NCBI RefSeq assembly: GCF_047511655.1
Contig: NC_133387.1
Location: 142,346,853 to 142,410,852, forward strand
Length of the DNA stretch: 64,000 nucleotides
Direction of reading: 5' to 3'
Origin: Castor canadensis
Taxonomy: Eukaryota > Chordata > Mammalia > Rodentia > Castoridae
The notes below the pieces were generated by a model. That model was not told the DNA's origin. It was given only the letters and a program-made list of their open reading frames with translations, and made no database searches. The translations under genes were made by a program, and so were the position numbers. Below are positions 22,050-33,175 of this stretch, in pieces; the stretch's first letter is position 1; the number at the start of each line of letters is the position of its first letter.

Positions 22050-24188
22050 AACACCTGCTGAGGAAACGCAGCAGAAGGAGACCTGCAAGAGAGGTGACCA
22101 CGTGGGCTTGCAGCCCTAATTCACTAAGACTGTATACAAAGTACTTTCCAAATCTTCCCAAATGTGCTGTCAGTAATATTTGCTGTTATAAATTCTCCAT
22201 AACCTTTTTTATTCAAAGAGATTCTCTAGAGGAGAGGTACCTAATGTCTTCCTGGTCATGCAAAACTCTCCCACTCTGGTCAAAGAACAGAAAAGGAGAA
22301 GTAGAATTCAATCACCATCATTTGTGTGATTGCTCATGGAGGACAATGATTAAGGATAGTTGGTTCATTTTGTCTATGCAGCACAATGCCTTCTCATGGG
22401 ATGGTTCTCAGCCATCCCCAGGTCAGAGTGGGACTGTCAATCATGATGCCCTGTCCTCCCCCAGGCCTCTGGTCAAGTACAGACTTGACACTCTTGGTAT
22501 TTCTCCCCCACTGCCTACAGGGCATTGTGAAGAGAGAGGCACATGACTGCAAGAAAGGCTCTTCCTCTAGGCCCAGAGCTGCACCATCATGTGATCTGCA
22601 GGGCTAAACAGCTGTGCTGAGGAGGAAACCCATGTCAGCACATGAGAGTCAGCAACAGACAGCTCCCAAGACCATGTCTGAGCCTTGAATCCAGACATGC
22701 CCAGACTTTCAGGTCCTACAGCAAATAGAACCCTTCTTGCCTTTGAGTTGAGTTTCTGTGACTTCCAACTGAAACAGCACTAGCTGCTAAACTGCTCAAC
22801 TGTCAAAAAGTTTGGTAAGTCAGTAGGTCTGCATTTCCATGCATGAATTACCCAGGCCCTTCCTATTTCTGTACTACACTAGGCTGATACCACAACTTGA
22901 GGGGACCTGTTTCATAAAAGTAAAACCCAACATTTACAGTACCAATTCATTAAATGCCATGCATTTATTTATTTCAAGATCTACCACGGATTTCTACTAA
23001 ATGGAGATGTTTTAACCTCTACTCTTCTTGAGGTTAAATATTCCCACCATGTTTCAGACACTGTCACCTTTCTAAACTACAGAACTCTACCCTTTAATCT
23101 TTCTAGCCTCTTTCCTGCCCTGATCATTTTATCCTATTCTGAAATTTCTCTAGTGTCTGTTTATATTTGTCAAAAAATAAGAAACCATAACCACAAACCA
23201 AGATTCCTGGCCACAGAGCATGGTACAAGTAAACAACAATAGACCAAACCTATCTTTTCTATGTGCAGCTTCATGCTTTGCTCCCATGTTTGGTCACAGC
23301 ACTAAATCAGGCCAAAGAAAGTAGCTGGATGTTTCTAAGGAACATTCAGGGAAGAGCATAGCACTTCTCCCTTGATTTCAGTCAAGTTTAGAGGCATTGT
23401 TTTGAAATCAAAACATAATTATATCACCCCTATGCTCTAAATAAACAAAACATCTCTGCCGTCCAGGACACGTTTAATGCTGATGTCTGCTGGTAAGAAT
23501 TCTAAATGAGAGGACCTCGGAAGAGAAATGGAGAATGCCCAGGGTGTAAAGAAGCCATGGATGTTTCTGCAAAGTTTTAGCTGTCTCAGCAAAAACTAAG
23601 CGGCATTACAAGCTGAGGTAGATGGGAAAGGGAGCTGTGCAAGAGCATTTTGGTGCACTATAGACCTGAGGAAGCAGGCACCAAGGGCAGACATCACTAA
23701 TAAAGACAAAGTGGTAAGCACGAAGGAAAGACTAAATAAACCACCTAAAATTCTCTTCTATCCACTTCCATCTCTCACTGAAAATGAAACTCCACAGGAG
23801 TGGCTCCCAAGGCCAAGCCTTGGTAATAAGTATCTTTAGTGGTGGGCAAAGGTGAAACCACAATGTTCGTTTGGAAAAAACAAAAACAAAAACAAAACAA
23901 ATTTCCTTCTGCCTTGATAGGCAAGTGCAACTCTAGTTAACTGAACACGTTTGAGAAGAGATAGAGCTGCTAAGCATAGGGAACTTTGGGGCGATAGGAA
24001 TGTTCTGTCTCTTATTTGTTGGTGTTGGTTACAAGGCAGAATATTTGTCAAAACTTATCACACTACTCACTTCAAATGAGTGAATTTTACTGCTTGTAAA
24101 TGGTATCTCAACAAAACTGATGAGAGATAGAGTGGGGGTAGACAAACTCCCCAGGCAGACAAGGGGGAAAGAAGTCTATAAACCACTG
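22050..24188. other. Long unclassified intron segment
   Basis: 2.1 kb without SINE or LINE recognised; contains an E-box CACGTG at 22099-22104. The 179-residue plus-strand open frame over 22007-22546 has no initiator context, domain or splice structure suggesting a gene. Confidence 0.5.
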
Positions 24189-24290
24189 TGGAGGACTGGA
24201 GATATGGCTGAAGTCATAGAATGCCTGCCTAGCAAGCACAAGGGCCTGAGTTCAAACCCCAGTTGTGCCCCTCCAAAATAATAAAAAACA
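24189..24290 (+). mobile_element. ID-like SINE
   Basis: GGACTGGAGATATGGCTGAA ... GAGTTCAAACCCCAGTTGTG. Confidence 0.9.
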
Positions 24291-24686
24291 AAGAGCACTG
24301 TGGGATGGAGCTCATGCTGAATGCAGTGATGGAGTTGCCCATGCAGTACTGAAGAGTAGACAAGGCCTTTCTCCGACATCAACCAGAACCTTAAATGTCC
24401 TGCAATAATCGCTTGTCCTTCACTAGGTGTGGCCTGAAACGGAAACAAATCCAAGCCTACTCTAGTGGGTAAAATCACTCTCAAAAATTCTAAAAATCAT
24501 CGTAGAATAAGACTCAGGGAAGCTACATCACCTATGAAGTAAGAAGTAAAGTCAAGTCAGGACTCATCTCTCCCTCCCATGTGCTGCCACTGAAAAGTGA
24601 GTGTTCTCTGTCATCCCCTCACCCTCCTGTAGTTAAACCCGGGGTTCCCATTCCCAACTTTCCTTCTTACTTTAAAAAGAAAGCAC

Positions 24687-24785
24687 TGCTGGCAGAATGG
24701 TTCAAGTGATAGAGCACCTGCTCAGCAAGTGTAAGGCTCTGAGTTCCAACCCCAATGCTACCAAAAAAAAAAAAAAGAGTTCTGT
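24687..24785 (+). mobile_element. ID-like SINE with 13-bp target-site duplication
   Basis: Body GATAGAGCACCTGCTCAGCA plus A-tail; AAAAAGAAAGCAC is exactly repeated at 24674-24686 and 24786-24798. Confidence 0.95.
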
Positions 24786-25280
24786 AAAAAGAAAGCACCA
24801 AGAAGATTTAAACTGTCTGGCAGGAGCATCTCTCATTAGATAGAACCAGAACTACTTTTTAACCACTGGTCAATACTCAGAACTTTCACACCTCAAGAAA
24901 CAGTAACAAATTTCAAGAGCAAATCACTGGGCATTCCATTCTGCTTTGCTCAACAGTTCAGAGAAGGTTCTGAGTAGCTTTCCAGTTGCAGAGTCAATAC
25001 GAATTCACGATGAAATATGAATTACCTTCCATTTTCCAAGTCTCCAGCTACAGAATTTTCTTACTTATTCTCCTTTTCGTCATACCCTAACCCTAATTCT
25101 CCTCAGAGATCTGTCTCTCAAGAAAGAAGGGGTTCTTTCTGCACACATTTCAGTCCACCAGACTTTCATCAATTCACATTTTGTTTGCTGAAACAGCCTC
25201 CTTGCCCTCCCTGGCTACCCTCTCTCATCATGTTCAATGTGTTTACTTGTTTAACCACTGTGCTACACCCTGCCTTTTTG

Positions 25281-25400
25281 ATTTTTTTTTTTTTTTGGAA
25301 ACAAGATCTTATCATAGCCCAGGCTGGCCTTAAACTCATTATCCTTTTGCCTTAGCCTCCCAAATGCTGAGATTACAGGCATGCACCACCACACCCAGCT
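25281..25400 (-). mobile_element. B1-type SINE
   Basis: Poly-T then GCCCAGGCTGGCCTTAAACT and GAGATTACAGGCATGCACCA. Confidence 0.93.
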
Positions 25401-25469
25401 CTCTGCTTCATTCCTACAAGTGAACTAATCATTCACCTTTGTTTTCAATCTGTACCTCCTCTGTTTCAG

Positions 25470-25690
25470 TATTCATTCATTCATTCAACAAATACTCAAT
25501 GAACATCTATTCTGTATCTGATACCATGTGATCTATAGGATATGAACAAAACAGCATCTCAGGGGACTTACGGTACTGTGGCAGGGATAAAAACATACAC
25601 AATAACTATAATAAAACAGAAATGGATACAGGCCATCAAGACAGGAAAAAGTGCTCGTCATGGTTTTCAAAATCTGAACAGTCAGCTGGA
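25470..25690 (+). mobile_element. L2 LINE 3'-region remnant
   Basis: ATTCATTCATTCAACAAATA, CTCAATGAACATCTATTCTG and GGATATGAACAAAACAGC are typical of L2 3' ends. Confidence 0.65.
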
Positions 25691-26618
25691 GGCCAAGTGA
25701 AATTAGAACTGGACTAGAAGTAGAATGTGAGAGATGAGACGAGGGAAAGGATGCTGAGGTTCCAACCTGAGGAAGTAAGAGAACAGCAGTGCCCTTAACA
25801 AGCCTGGGGACACGAGGAGGAAGTGCAAGTGGAAGAACAGGGCCTGGAGGCCTGAGGACAGTCAATGTGCTTGCCAACCTCCAGGTCAGATACACGATCA
25901 GAGATAATGAGGTTTCAACACCAAAATATTAGACTTTCCAGGAAAGTGTGGTTTGAAGGGACATTGAAATAGAATATAAAACTGAAACTGTGCCAGAAAA
26001 AAACAAGACCGTGTGGCTTTAGTAGGCATAAGAAAATAGGCTGGGAATGGAAGATTGCAAATACACGATCTACTGGTCCAGCAGCCGTTTTCCTGTAGCA
26101 AAGCTTACATGGCTTTGGGGTTGTAGTTTGACTTTTGCACTATTACACTCTTTAGCATCTTCAGGTAATAGGGGCCATTCCATGGTATTTGTGTCCAGAA
26201 CCCTTGTGTGAGGAGAACTAGCATTCAGTAATTAAACTGTTGCTTCTGATGCTTCTAGGTCTAATTGATAAATCCTCCACAAACGCTGAAACCTTGCCGT
26301 TGCTGAAAGCACGAGTGGGTGATGGCAAGTCAAGACTAGCAAGTGTTTGCAAAATCAGCAGCAATGAGACATCACAGCTGCTTTCAATTCATTAGGCAGA
26401 TGGACCCAAAAACAAATCAACACAGAACTCAATGGACATATACTAAAACCACCGAGTCGTGTACTTTAATTGAACACCGTGCCAGCTGTCTGCCTGTTGT
26501 TGCAGTAACATCACGTTATTTGTGTCCTTGGAGATTCAAAATGGGTCAAGAACATAAGAAGCAGACTGTGAGCCCCTTGAGGGAAAGGATTGTGACTCTT
26601 CTACTGTTAGAAACTCTC
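25691..26618. other. Unclassified intron sequence
   Basis: No gene or clear repeat seen. Confidence 0.4.
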
Positions 26619-26735
26619 AGAAGGGCCTGGAGGCATACACTTGTAAGACCTAAGCACTCAAGAGGTAGAGGCAGTAGGATTGCAAGTTCAAGGCCTACCG
26701 GGCTACACAGTGAGACCCTGACTCAAAAAGCCAAA
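26619..26735 (+). mobile_element. B1-type SINE
   Basis: GGGCCTGGAGGCATACACTT ... GGGCTACACAGTGAGACCCT. Confidence 0.92.
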
Positions 26736-27229
26736 AAAAGAAAAGAAACTCTCAACATTAAGCAGAGTATCTGGGACAAAGGATGCTCAATAAATATTCC
26801 AGCCTGTCATTAAGCTGAGGTCCATTCACAGAAAGAACCAGAAAACAGCCAAGTGACCAAACTGTTCTCAGGTATATATGTATTAAGGAGAAGACACTAA
26901 GCCCCAACTTCAGTATTAATGACTACTGAGTCTGTCTTTACAATAACTAAAAGGTGAATTTTATTATGATAAAGCTGCGATAGAAGCCCAAAATCTTATG
27001 GGATTTAAAAATTGCAACATTTTTTCAATTTTTTTGTAACAAATTATCTTGGGAGGAAAAAAGCAAATCCAAAATTCAACAATGCATTGTTCAATCAGTA
27101 ATAGTTAAACAGTCTACACTTAACAGCTCAGAAATGGATTGCTCAGCACTGGGGGAGGGGATGACATAAAGTAACAGGGATGTTTGTAGACTGCTATCTT
27201 CACATGAAGATGACGCTGATATATCTTAG

Positions 27230-27330
27230 TATCTACCTCGTTTACTCATTATGAGATTAAATGAGTTAATACTTGTACAGCACGCAGAATAGTGCCTGCA
27301 CATAGTAAGCACTATGTAAGTTAATAAAGT
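27230..27330 (+). mobile_element. MIR 3' part
   Basis: GAGATTAAATGAGTTAATAC and GTGCCTGCACATAGTAAGCA. Confidence 0.8.
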
Positions 27331-27539
27331 AACTTTCAATCCGTTTATAAATATATTCATTTCTGTGTTAGAGATCTACACTGCCTAAAGGAACTATTAG
27401 GTTTAGAGAAATTCCAATTGTGAACTTAAATCTAGGGCTAGAAAGAGGTCCCAGAGAATGTTTCAGGCAAACTCATCTCATGACTGAAGAAATTAATCAT
27501 ATACCTCATATTTGTAGAGAAATTCATAGGTCACTAAAA

Positions 27540-27735
27540 ACTTTTACGATTATTATTAAGTTTAATCCTCACAAAAGCTTGTAAGGGATGTGGGGCAGGT
27601 ATAATTAATTCTATTTACAGGTAAGAAAACTGAACCAGAGAGGTTGACTTGCCCAAGGTCGCACAGTAGGTGACATCTGGGCTAGAATCAGGTCTCTTGG
27701 TGACCAGCCCAAACCTCTTTCCTCTATGCTGCAAC
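27540..27735 (+). mobile_element. MIR SINE
   Basis: TTAATCCTCACAAAAGCTTG, GTAAGAAAACTGAACCAGAG and CTTGCCCAAGGTCGCACAGT: a well-preserved MIR core. Confidence 0.88.
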
Positions 27736-28345
27736 TTGGGCCTTGGGCTTACTGGGGTCACCTTTGGAAGCAAAGATTCCAGGACCCTTAATGAGATTGT
27801 GCTGCAAACATGAACTTGAAAAGTTAGAGCAACTGTGTTAACTAGAGTTAGACATTGTCAATAGCTGGCAAAACGCCTGGCTACACAGAAGTTATTTATA
27901 AAACGTCGTGACTACATACATTCACAAAGGGCATCACACAGTGCCCAAGACAAAATTTCAGGGGAAGTTCTGCAAAATATACCATTGAGAGATTACTAGA
28001 GCCAGAGAATTTGAAGATAGAAAAGGAAGCCACTTCGCTTAAATAAACCCAAAAGGGAAAGGCTGGCCAGAAAGTGGGATGAAGACACAGCCTAACAAGG
28101 CTTTAGGGGATCACAGAATGGTTGCAAACTCCAACGACCAAACAGCACGGCTCTGCCAATGAATCACCCGCGTTTGCTGGGCTGCATCCTCCTGGAGGGA
28201 TCAGCAGCCTAGCGCAGCGATCTGCAAGCCGGAGGGGAAGGTGAAAGTCCCAAATGCGCCGACAGAAGGGCTGCCTGGCGGTAGAAGAGCGTCCCAACTC
28301 GAGGTGCTATTTTAAGCACGTGTCCCCACGGGAGGCACCGGCAGA
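27736..28345. other. Unclassified intron sequence
   Basis: Nothing recognised between the MIR and the tetranucleotide repeat. Confidence 0.4.
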
Positions 28346-28396
28346 TCCATCCATCTATCCGTCCTTCCATCCTCCCATCCATCCAATCCATCCACA
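28346..28396. repeat. Imperfect (CATC)n/(CCAT)n tetranucleotide repeat
   Basis: Runs of CCATCCATC and variants such as CCGT and CCTT sit at the start of MYO5A intron 1, just outside the CpG island. Confidence 0.85.
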
Positions 28397-28790
28397 GGGC
28401 ATCTGCCACCGGCCAGGATTTTCACTAAACCAATCATGAAGGCTAGGCAATCCCGGCCCACTAAATGCAGCCAGGCCCGCGTCCACTCCCAAATCTGTCC
28501 AAGAAGCGTGGCGGGGGGCTCAGAGGACCCCAAGACAGGCCTCCCTCTGCCGCCTGAATCACCACCGCCCTAGAGACCAAGGTGGCGCCACGGTGCCAGG
28601 CGCGCGCGGCTGGGTCTGGGGAGGCTGGGAAGGGATGGTGCGGACCGAACAGAGTCTGGTCGGGTCGGGTCAGTCTCGGTCCCTACGCCCCTCGGTCCCC
28701 CTCCCCCTCCCCCGCCCCACTGATTCCCAACCTGACAGTCGTGTGGCCGCGTGGCGCCTCCCCAGGGCGCGGACCCGCGGGGCGCGTTAC

Positions 28791-28817
28791 CTTTGTGTAG
28801 AGCTCGGACGCGGCCAT
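28791..28817 (-). CDS. MYO5A: Unconventional myosin-Va, first coding exon (residues 1-9)
   Basis: The exon reads ATG GCC GCG TCC GAG CTC TAC ACA AAG and then a consensus donor GTAACG. It encodes MAASELYTK, the start of mammalian myosin-Va, and ends in phase 0, just before the FARVW codons expected in exon 2. Myosin-Va is a processive two-headed actin motor that carries melanosomes (with RAB27A and melanophilin), secretory vesicles and dendritic ER; loss causes dilute coat colour and Griscelli syndrome type 1. The start is chosen because it has G at -3 and G at +4, lies in a CpG island and gives the exact known N-terminus. Only nine of roughly 1850 residues are in the window, so motor domain, IQ motifs and globular tail lie outside. 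Its neighbour upstream is ARPP19, same strand, about 12.6 kb from ATG to ARPP19 stop. Identity is recognition of the N-terminus plus synteny. Confidence 0.95.
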
Positions 28818-28988
28818 GGCGGGCCCCGCGCGCCGACGCCCCCCGCCTGGGCGGAGGCCGCACCTCGCCTGGCGGCCACCCGCGCCCACTGACAAACGCC
28901 CGGGCAACGGCCGTCAGGAAGCAGGGCAGGGCCAGGCAGGGCAGGGCCACGCCGGGCGGGCGCACGGGCGGGGACAAGGCGGGGCGCC

Positions 28989-29021
28989 TCAGGCGCAGGC
29001 GGCCCTCGGAGACCTCGCCAT
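28989..29021 (-). other. Upstream ORF in MYO5A leader (10 codons)
   Basis: On the minus strand an ATG with G at -3 and G at +4 at 29021 opens a frame reading MARSPRAACA and stops at 28989, about 170 bases before the MYO5A ATG. It lies in the leader only if transcription starts above 29021. Strong start context would favour initiation and could lower MYO5A translation. Translation is untested. Confidence 0.4.
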
Positions 29022-29110
29022 CACTGCCGGGTTCGCCGCGAGCTGCCGCGAGCTGCCGCGAGCGCCCGGGGTCCTCGGGGTCGCCGCCGCCACCTCCGCG
29101 GCCCACGATG

Positions 29111-29137
29111 CCGCCGCCGCCGCCGCCGCCGCCGCCG
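29111..29137. repeat. (CCG)9 / (CGG)9 trinucleotide tract
   Basis: Nine uninterrupted CCG units on the plus strand, CGG in the sense of MYO5A, about 295 bases upstream of its ATG. It is either in the 5'UTR or just upstream of it. Confidence 0.97.
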
Positions 29138-29300
29138 CCCTGTGCATTGTGGGAGCGGGAGGAGGCTGCGCTTCAGCGCTGCCACCGCGGCTGCTCCCGG
29201 CTTGCTCAGGCTCACGCTGCCTCCCATCGGCTGCGGGCACCCAGCATCCGCAGTCTGCCAGCCAGAGCCGCTCACCCATGCTGCTGAGGTCCCTAACCCA

Positions 29301-29832
29301 CCGGGCACTGGTGTATCCCCTCTCCACCTCGTGCGGGCGGGTGCTCCCACTCCTGGGCTTGCAAAGATGGACCAGCCAGCTGTCACTGTGTCCAGGTGAC
29401 CTGCTGTCACCTCCAGCATTTCTAGGGAGAGGATTGAGGGTAGAGGAAGTCTACTTGCAAGGCCCCTTGGATAACCCATAACTACAGAAGAGCCTTGTCA
29501 ACAAGCGGTGACCTGAAATTTGAGGTCGAAGGATCACCAAGGTCACTCCAAAGTCCTGGGCATCTGCAGCAGGGTTACCTCATGATGCTACCGCGTACAG
29601 CCCGGTTCTAGGGACAGAAACTTAAATGAACCTTAAAAGAAGATTGTCCCAGGGACAGCTTTCTTAGACCTCTGAGTTTGCAGAGGTACAAGACTGCCCT
29701 TTGGCCCAAACCTCCTTGCCCATCCGGATGTCACCTGAAAATAGCAGATGACTTAAGTGGAAAGTCTCTATACAGTACCTGGAATTTGACTTGTGTTATC
29801 AAAAAAAATCAAAATCCTCAATCTAATTCTAG
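29301..29832. other. Sequence upstream of MYO5A promoter
   Basis: Falls from GC-rich to average composition; no repeat or gene recognised. Confidence 0.4.
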
Positions 29833-30045
29833 CCTTTTGGGGGGTGGGGAGACTAGGTTTTGAACTCAGGGCTTTGCAGTTGCAAATCAGGCAGTCTACT
29901 GCTTGAGCCACACCGGGGGGTGGCTCCATTTTGTTCTGGTTATTTTGGGGATGGGGATTCTCAAGAAGTATCTCCCCGGGCTAGCCTAGAATCACCATCC
30001 AGCCTCCCAAGAAGCTAGGATTATACATGTGAGCCATGGCCACCC
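29833..30045 (-). mobile_element. Composite B1+ID SINE
   Basis: Antisense ID (GTTTTGAACTCAGGGCTTTG) followed by antisense B1 (GAAGCTAGGATTATACATGT). Confidence 0.9.
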
Positions 30046-30129
30046 TCTGTTTAATACGTTCACCTTTCTTCGAACTGTAAGTGGTGCTGAGTGCTTCTCA
30101 TGGGAATCAGAGACATTGCTTGATTGATT

Positions 30130-30220
30130 ATTTGGATTTTGGGGATAGGATCTGGCTGAATTCTCCTGCTCAGCCTCTGGAGTGCTAGGATTACAGGTTT
30201 GTACCACTACCCCTGGCTCT
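30130..30220 (-). mobile_element. B1-type SINE, truncated
   Basis: CTCAGCCTCTGGAGTGCTAG and GATTACAGGTTTGTACCACT. Confidence 0.85.
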
Positions 30221-31160
30221 GAGACTCAAGAACATGGTCCCTGTTTATGTGTGTGCTTGGAAATATGTGTTTGAAGACAGGGCCATCCTTCACTCTTTGG
30301 AACTCAGAGCTCTCCTTCTTACTCACTGGCACACAATCTCCTCAGAAACATCAGAGAGAATGGCTACCAACCCCAAAGCCCTCAGAATTGTGTCCCTTCC
30401 CTCTCATTCTGAAAGCAAATCCCTTTGATGTTCCTGGATCCCACCATTTCTTTGCCAGGACATAAAAGGAGAAAACATGCAGTTATAACCAGTGTAAAAA
30501 GGACTGGATTGAGATTTAGGAAAACTGGTCCTTACCCCTTAAGGAGCCACCTTGCCTTGTGTGCATTTTCTTACCCTTCAGATGTATGTTGAGATATAGT
30601 GAGTGTGATGAGGAAAAAAAAAAAAAAAACCAAAAAACTGAGTGTTCTTATATGTGTGAATTTTTTCAAGTGACAGGAAGAAAAAGAAACTGGAATGGTT
30701 CTCTCATAACACCTTGAACACATGCATTCAAACATTCAAATGTAAGAGGAACATACTGGGGAAGAAGAGGGGAAGAGTTTTAACTCTTGACCTTACCTTA
30801 CTTCATTCAAAAAAAAAAAAAAAAAAAAAGAGCAATCTTAAAAGCCCAAAAAAGCAATGGGAGCCCGGATGGGTGACCTCCTGAACCTTAGGCATGTACA
30901 CTCACAATCCTAAGCACTGTGTCCTTAGTGAAGCATGGAAACCAGCAATGGTTATAACTTCTAAGAATTTAGGGTCCACTTTCAAAGAGTAGTCAGAGAT
31001 TATTACAGATTTTATTTTAAATCGATAAAGTTCTCAATTGTTGCTTTATAATTAGGAACATTTTCATGTAAATTGTTTTCTGCTATGAATCAGAAAACAT
31101 GCCAGGAATAGAGGAAGCCTGTAGGGTGACTGACTGTAGTTTACAACAACTATATAAGTA
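30221..31160. other. Unclassified intergenic sequence with poly-A runs
   Basis: A-runs at about 30614-30630 and 30809-30829; no gene seen. Confidence 0.4.
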
Positions 31161-31230
31161 GAGGGCTGGAGGAGTGGTTAAGGGCTAAGAGCCCCTGCCT
31201 TAATTCAAAACCCAGTGCTGTCAAAAAAGA
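31161..31230 (+). mobile_element. ID-like SINE, diverged
   Basis: GAGGGCTGGAGGAGTGGTTA ... AACCCAGTGCTGTCAAAAAA. Confidence 0.75.
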
Positions 31231-31698
31231 AGTAGAAGACGGGTGTTCTAAGATTCCGAACACAAAGAAGCAATAAATTTTAAGGAGATAGAAATGCTAA
31301 TTTACTCCAATTTTTATCATAGCACATTGTATACAAGTATTGTATTAATGTACTGTATGCTATAAATATGTACAATTATGTACCAATTTAAAGTAAAAAA
31401 AAATATAGTAAGGTTGAAGTGAAGGATTTTTGAAAGATGAAAGTCAAGCATGAGGAACTGCATGGCTCCATAGCTCTGCACTTTGAACACCAGTCAGAAC
31501 CTCACTCTGTGCAAACTTAGGCCTAGCCCCACTTGAAGGCAACCCTGGGGGAGAAGGATGAAAAAGCACTGCACTTAACCCAAAAGGTACAATATTTAAT
31601 TTGATGTCACATGTGATGTGGAATTGCATGTGAAATTTTATATGTAAACTGTATTGTAAATTATAAATCATTATTATTTTTATTCTTAATACAAATAT

Positions 31699-31759
31699 CT
31701 TTCCTTTTTCCCTCCCTCCTTCCTTCCCTTTTTCCCTTTCCTTCTTTCCTTCCTTCCTA
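31699..31759. repeat. (CCTT)n polypyrimidine tract
   Basis: CTTTCCTTTTTCCCTCCCTC and variants; lies at the A-tail side of an antisense SINE, so probably a decayed tail. Confidence 0.9.
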
Positions 31760-32035
31760 GTGCCTAGGGGAATCAAACCAAGAACCTTGCACATTCTAGG
31801 CAAGTGCTCTACCCCCTGCATTCTTGGGTTTTTGAGACAAGTCTTACTGTGTAGCCCAGGTGGATCTGGAAATTGAAAATCCTCCTGCCTCTGTCTCCTA
31901 AGAAGTGCTGAGATTACAGGGTCAAACCACCAGACTTGGCCCAAATTTAACTTTTTTGGGAGTACCAGGGATTGAACTCAGTGACTTGCACTTACTAAGC
32001 AAGCATTCTATCACCTGAGCCACTCCCCCAGTCCC
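31760..32035 (-). mobile_element. Tandem antisense SINE cluster (ID, B1, ID)
   Basis: ID (GCAAGTGCTCTACCCC), B1 (GTGTAGCCCAGGTGGATCTG), and another ID (GGGATTGAACTCAGTGACTT) in the same orientation. Confidence 0.88.
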
Positions 32036-32749
32036 TAAATTCTAATCTCCTGTGTCCTTAAATATGTGTCTGGTTTCTGTTCCTTTATTCCCCAATCTTT
32101 TAGCCTGTCTCTGGACCTGCTAGCTTCTGTATCTCTGCCTTGCTCTACAGCACCTGATTCCTTCAAACAGTTGATTTTTTTCTGGATCTTGAAATACTTT
32201 CTGCACAAGTCATGGCCCTTAGATTGCCCTGATCTTCCAGAAATACTTGATTTTATAGTGTTTACTCACCTGTACATCCAGCATCTATAGACACACACCT
32301 GCCTTCCAGGTGGCAGTGGTAGAAGCTCTCGAGTAGTGAAAGTGACTTAGATTCAAATAACCTATCTAGTCTCAATTCTAACCCACAACAAGCCACCCAC
32401 TGATGGGATCATTTCTTTCCTTTCTTTCATTCAGGTTTCCTTAGTCTTAGCTAATGTCCTTTTTCTTTTCCAAGATCCCATCAGGATACAGAGGTACACT
32501 TATCATGTGTTGTTAGGGTCTTCCTGGTTGACAGTTTCTCAGACTTTCCTTGTTTTGGATGATAGTTGTGAGAAATACAGTGCAGGTGGGCTGTAGAGTG
32601 CCTCTCAACTGGGCGGTAAAGTGCCATTCTCATCACATCATATCAATAGTCATACTACCATTGCTGTAGATAATGACCTTGACTGCCTGGCTCAGGTAGT
32701 GTTTATTTCTTCACAGTCAAGTTGCTCTTTTTCCATTTTGGGTTAAATT
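32036..32749. other. Unclassified intergenic sequence
   Basis: Nothing recognised. Confidence 0.4.
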
Positions 32750-32937
32750 GTGTTCTTCCCCCCAACTACAACTTCATACAGTAAACTCTCAGTACCTCGG
32801 AATATTTGGAGATAGGGAAGAGGTAAAGTTACAATGAGGTCAACTGAACCTCAACTGAATATGACTGGTCTCCTTATAAGTAAAGGACTTTCAGATGCAC
32901 ACGTGTACAGAGAGAAGACCATAGGAAGACACAGGAA

Positions 32938-33070
32938 GAGCCAGCCACGGTGCACATCTGCTATGCCAGCACATGGGAGGCTGAGGCAGGAGGATCATGA
33001 GTTCAAGGCCAGCCTGGGCTACATACCAAGACCCCCATCTCAGAAGACAAACAAACAAACAAACAAAAAG
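32938..33070 (+). mobile_element. B1-type SINE nested in LTR
   Basis: GAGCCAGCCACGGTGCACAT ... AAGGCCAGCCTGGGCTACAT, with (AAAC)n tail at 33048-33066. Confidence 0.93.
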
Positions 33071-33087
33071 ACATAAGAAGAAAATAG

Positions 33088-33175
33088 CCATTTGTTTGTC
33101 TGTGGTACTGGGGGTTGACCCTAGGGCTTTGTGCCTGCTTGGCAGGCACTTGACCACAGAGCTTCACCCCTAGTC
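33088..33175 (-). mobile_element. ID-like SINE nested in LTR
   Basis: GTGGTACTGGGGGTTGACCC and TTGGCAGGCACTTGACCACA. Confidence 0.9.

Larger units (their letters stand above)
1..28790 (-). other. MYO5A: MYO5A intron 1 (3' part lies beyond the window)
   Basis: This stretch lies directly downstream, on the minus strand, of the MYO5A exon 1 splice donor (GTAACG reading from 28790 down). No sequence resembling MYO5A exon 2, which should begin with codons for FARVW, was recognised on the minus strand, so the intron is at least 28.8 kb here. A long first intron is known for MYO5A in other mammals. It contains many transposable elements listed separately and no other recognisable gene. Splice donor and exon identity are seen; the continuous intron call is inference. 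Confidence 0.88.
28818..29140 (-). other. MYO5A: MYO5A probable 5'UTR / core promoter
   Basis: GC-rich sequence immediately upstream of the MYO5A ATG on the minus strand. It holds a 10-codon upstream ORF (28989-29021) and a CGG trinucleotide tract (29111-29137). No splice acceptor consensus is obvious between the tract and the ATG, so a single exon containing 5'UTR plus the first 27 coding bases is the simplest model. The transcription start cannot be placed from sequence; CpG-island promoters usually have dispersed starts and no TATA box is visible. Confidence 0.6.
28560..29300. promoter_or_regulatory. MYO5A: CpG island and promoter of MYO5A
   Basis: This block is strongly GC-rich with many CpG dinucleotides, in contrast to the AT-rich intron and intergenic DNA on either side, and it has no interspersed repeats. 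It spans MYO5A exon 1. Visible elements include several GC boxes (GGGCGG/CCGCCC types) around 28845-28990 and a 29145-29155 motif TGCATTGTGGGA resembling one half of the ZNF143/THAP11 promoter site. The exact island boundaries are by eye. Confidence 0.85.

Noticed and set aside
22007-22546. 179-residue plus-strand open frame
   Set aside because: It starts at a low-complexity A/G run, has no recognisable domain, splice sites or CpG island, and lies in intron; chance open frame.
25083-25096. Telomere-like CCCTAACCCTAA
   Set aside because: Only two units; expected by chance in a window of this size.
26343-26813. 156-residue plus-strand open frame
   Set aside because: Its second half is B1 SINE sequence and there is no promoter or domain.
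28751-29481. Long open frames on both strands of the MYO5A CpG island (e.g. 221 residues at 28816-29481)
   Set aside because: GC-rich DNA has few stop codons; proteins are low-complexity Ala/Pro/Arg-rich and overlap MYO5A exon 1 in other frames.
31444-31944. 166-residue minus-strand open frame
   Set aside because: Its N-terminal part is translated B1/ID SINE and a CCTT repeat.
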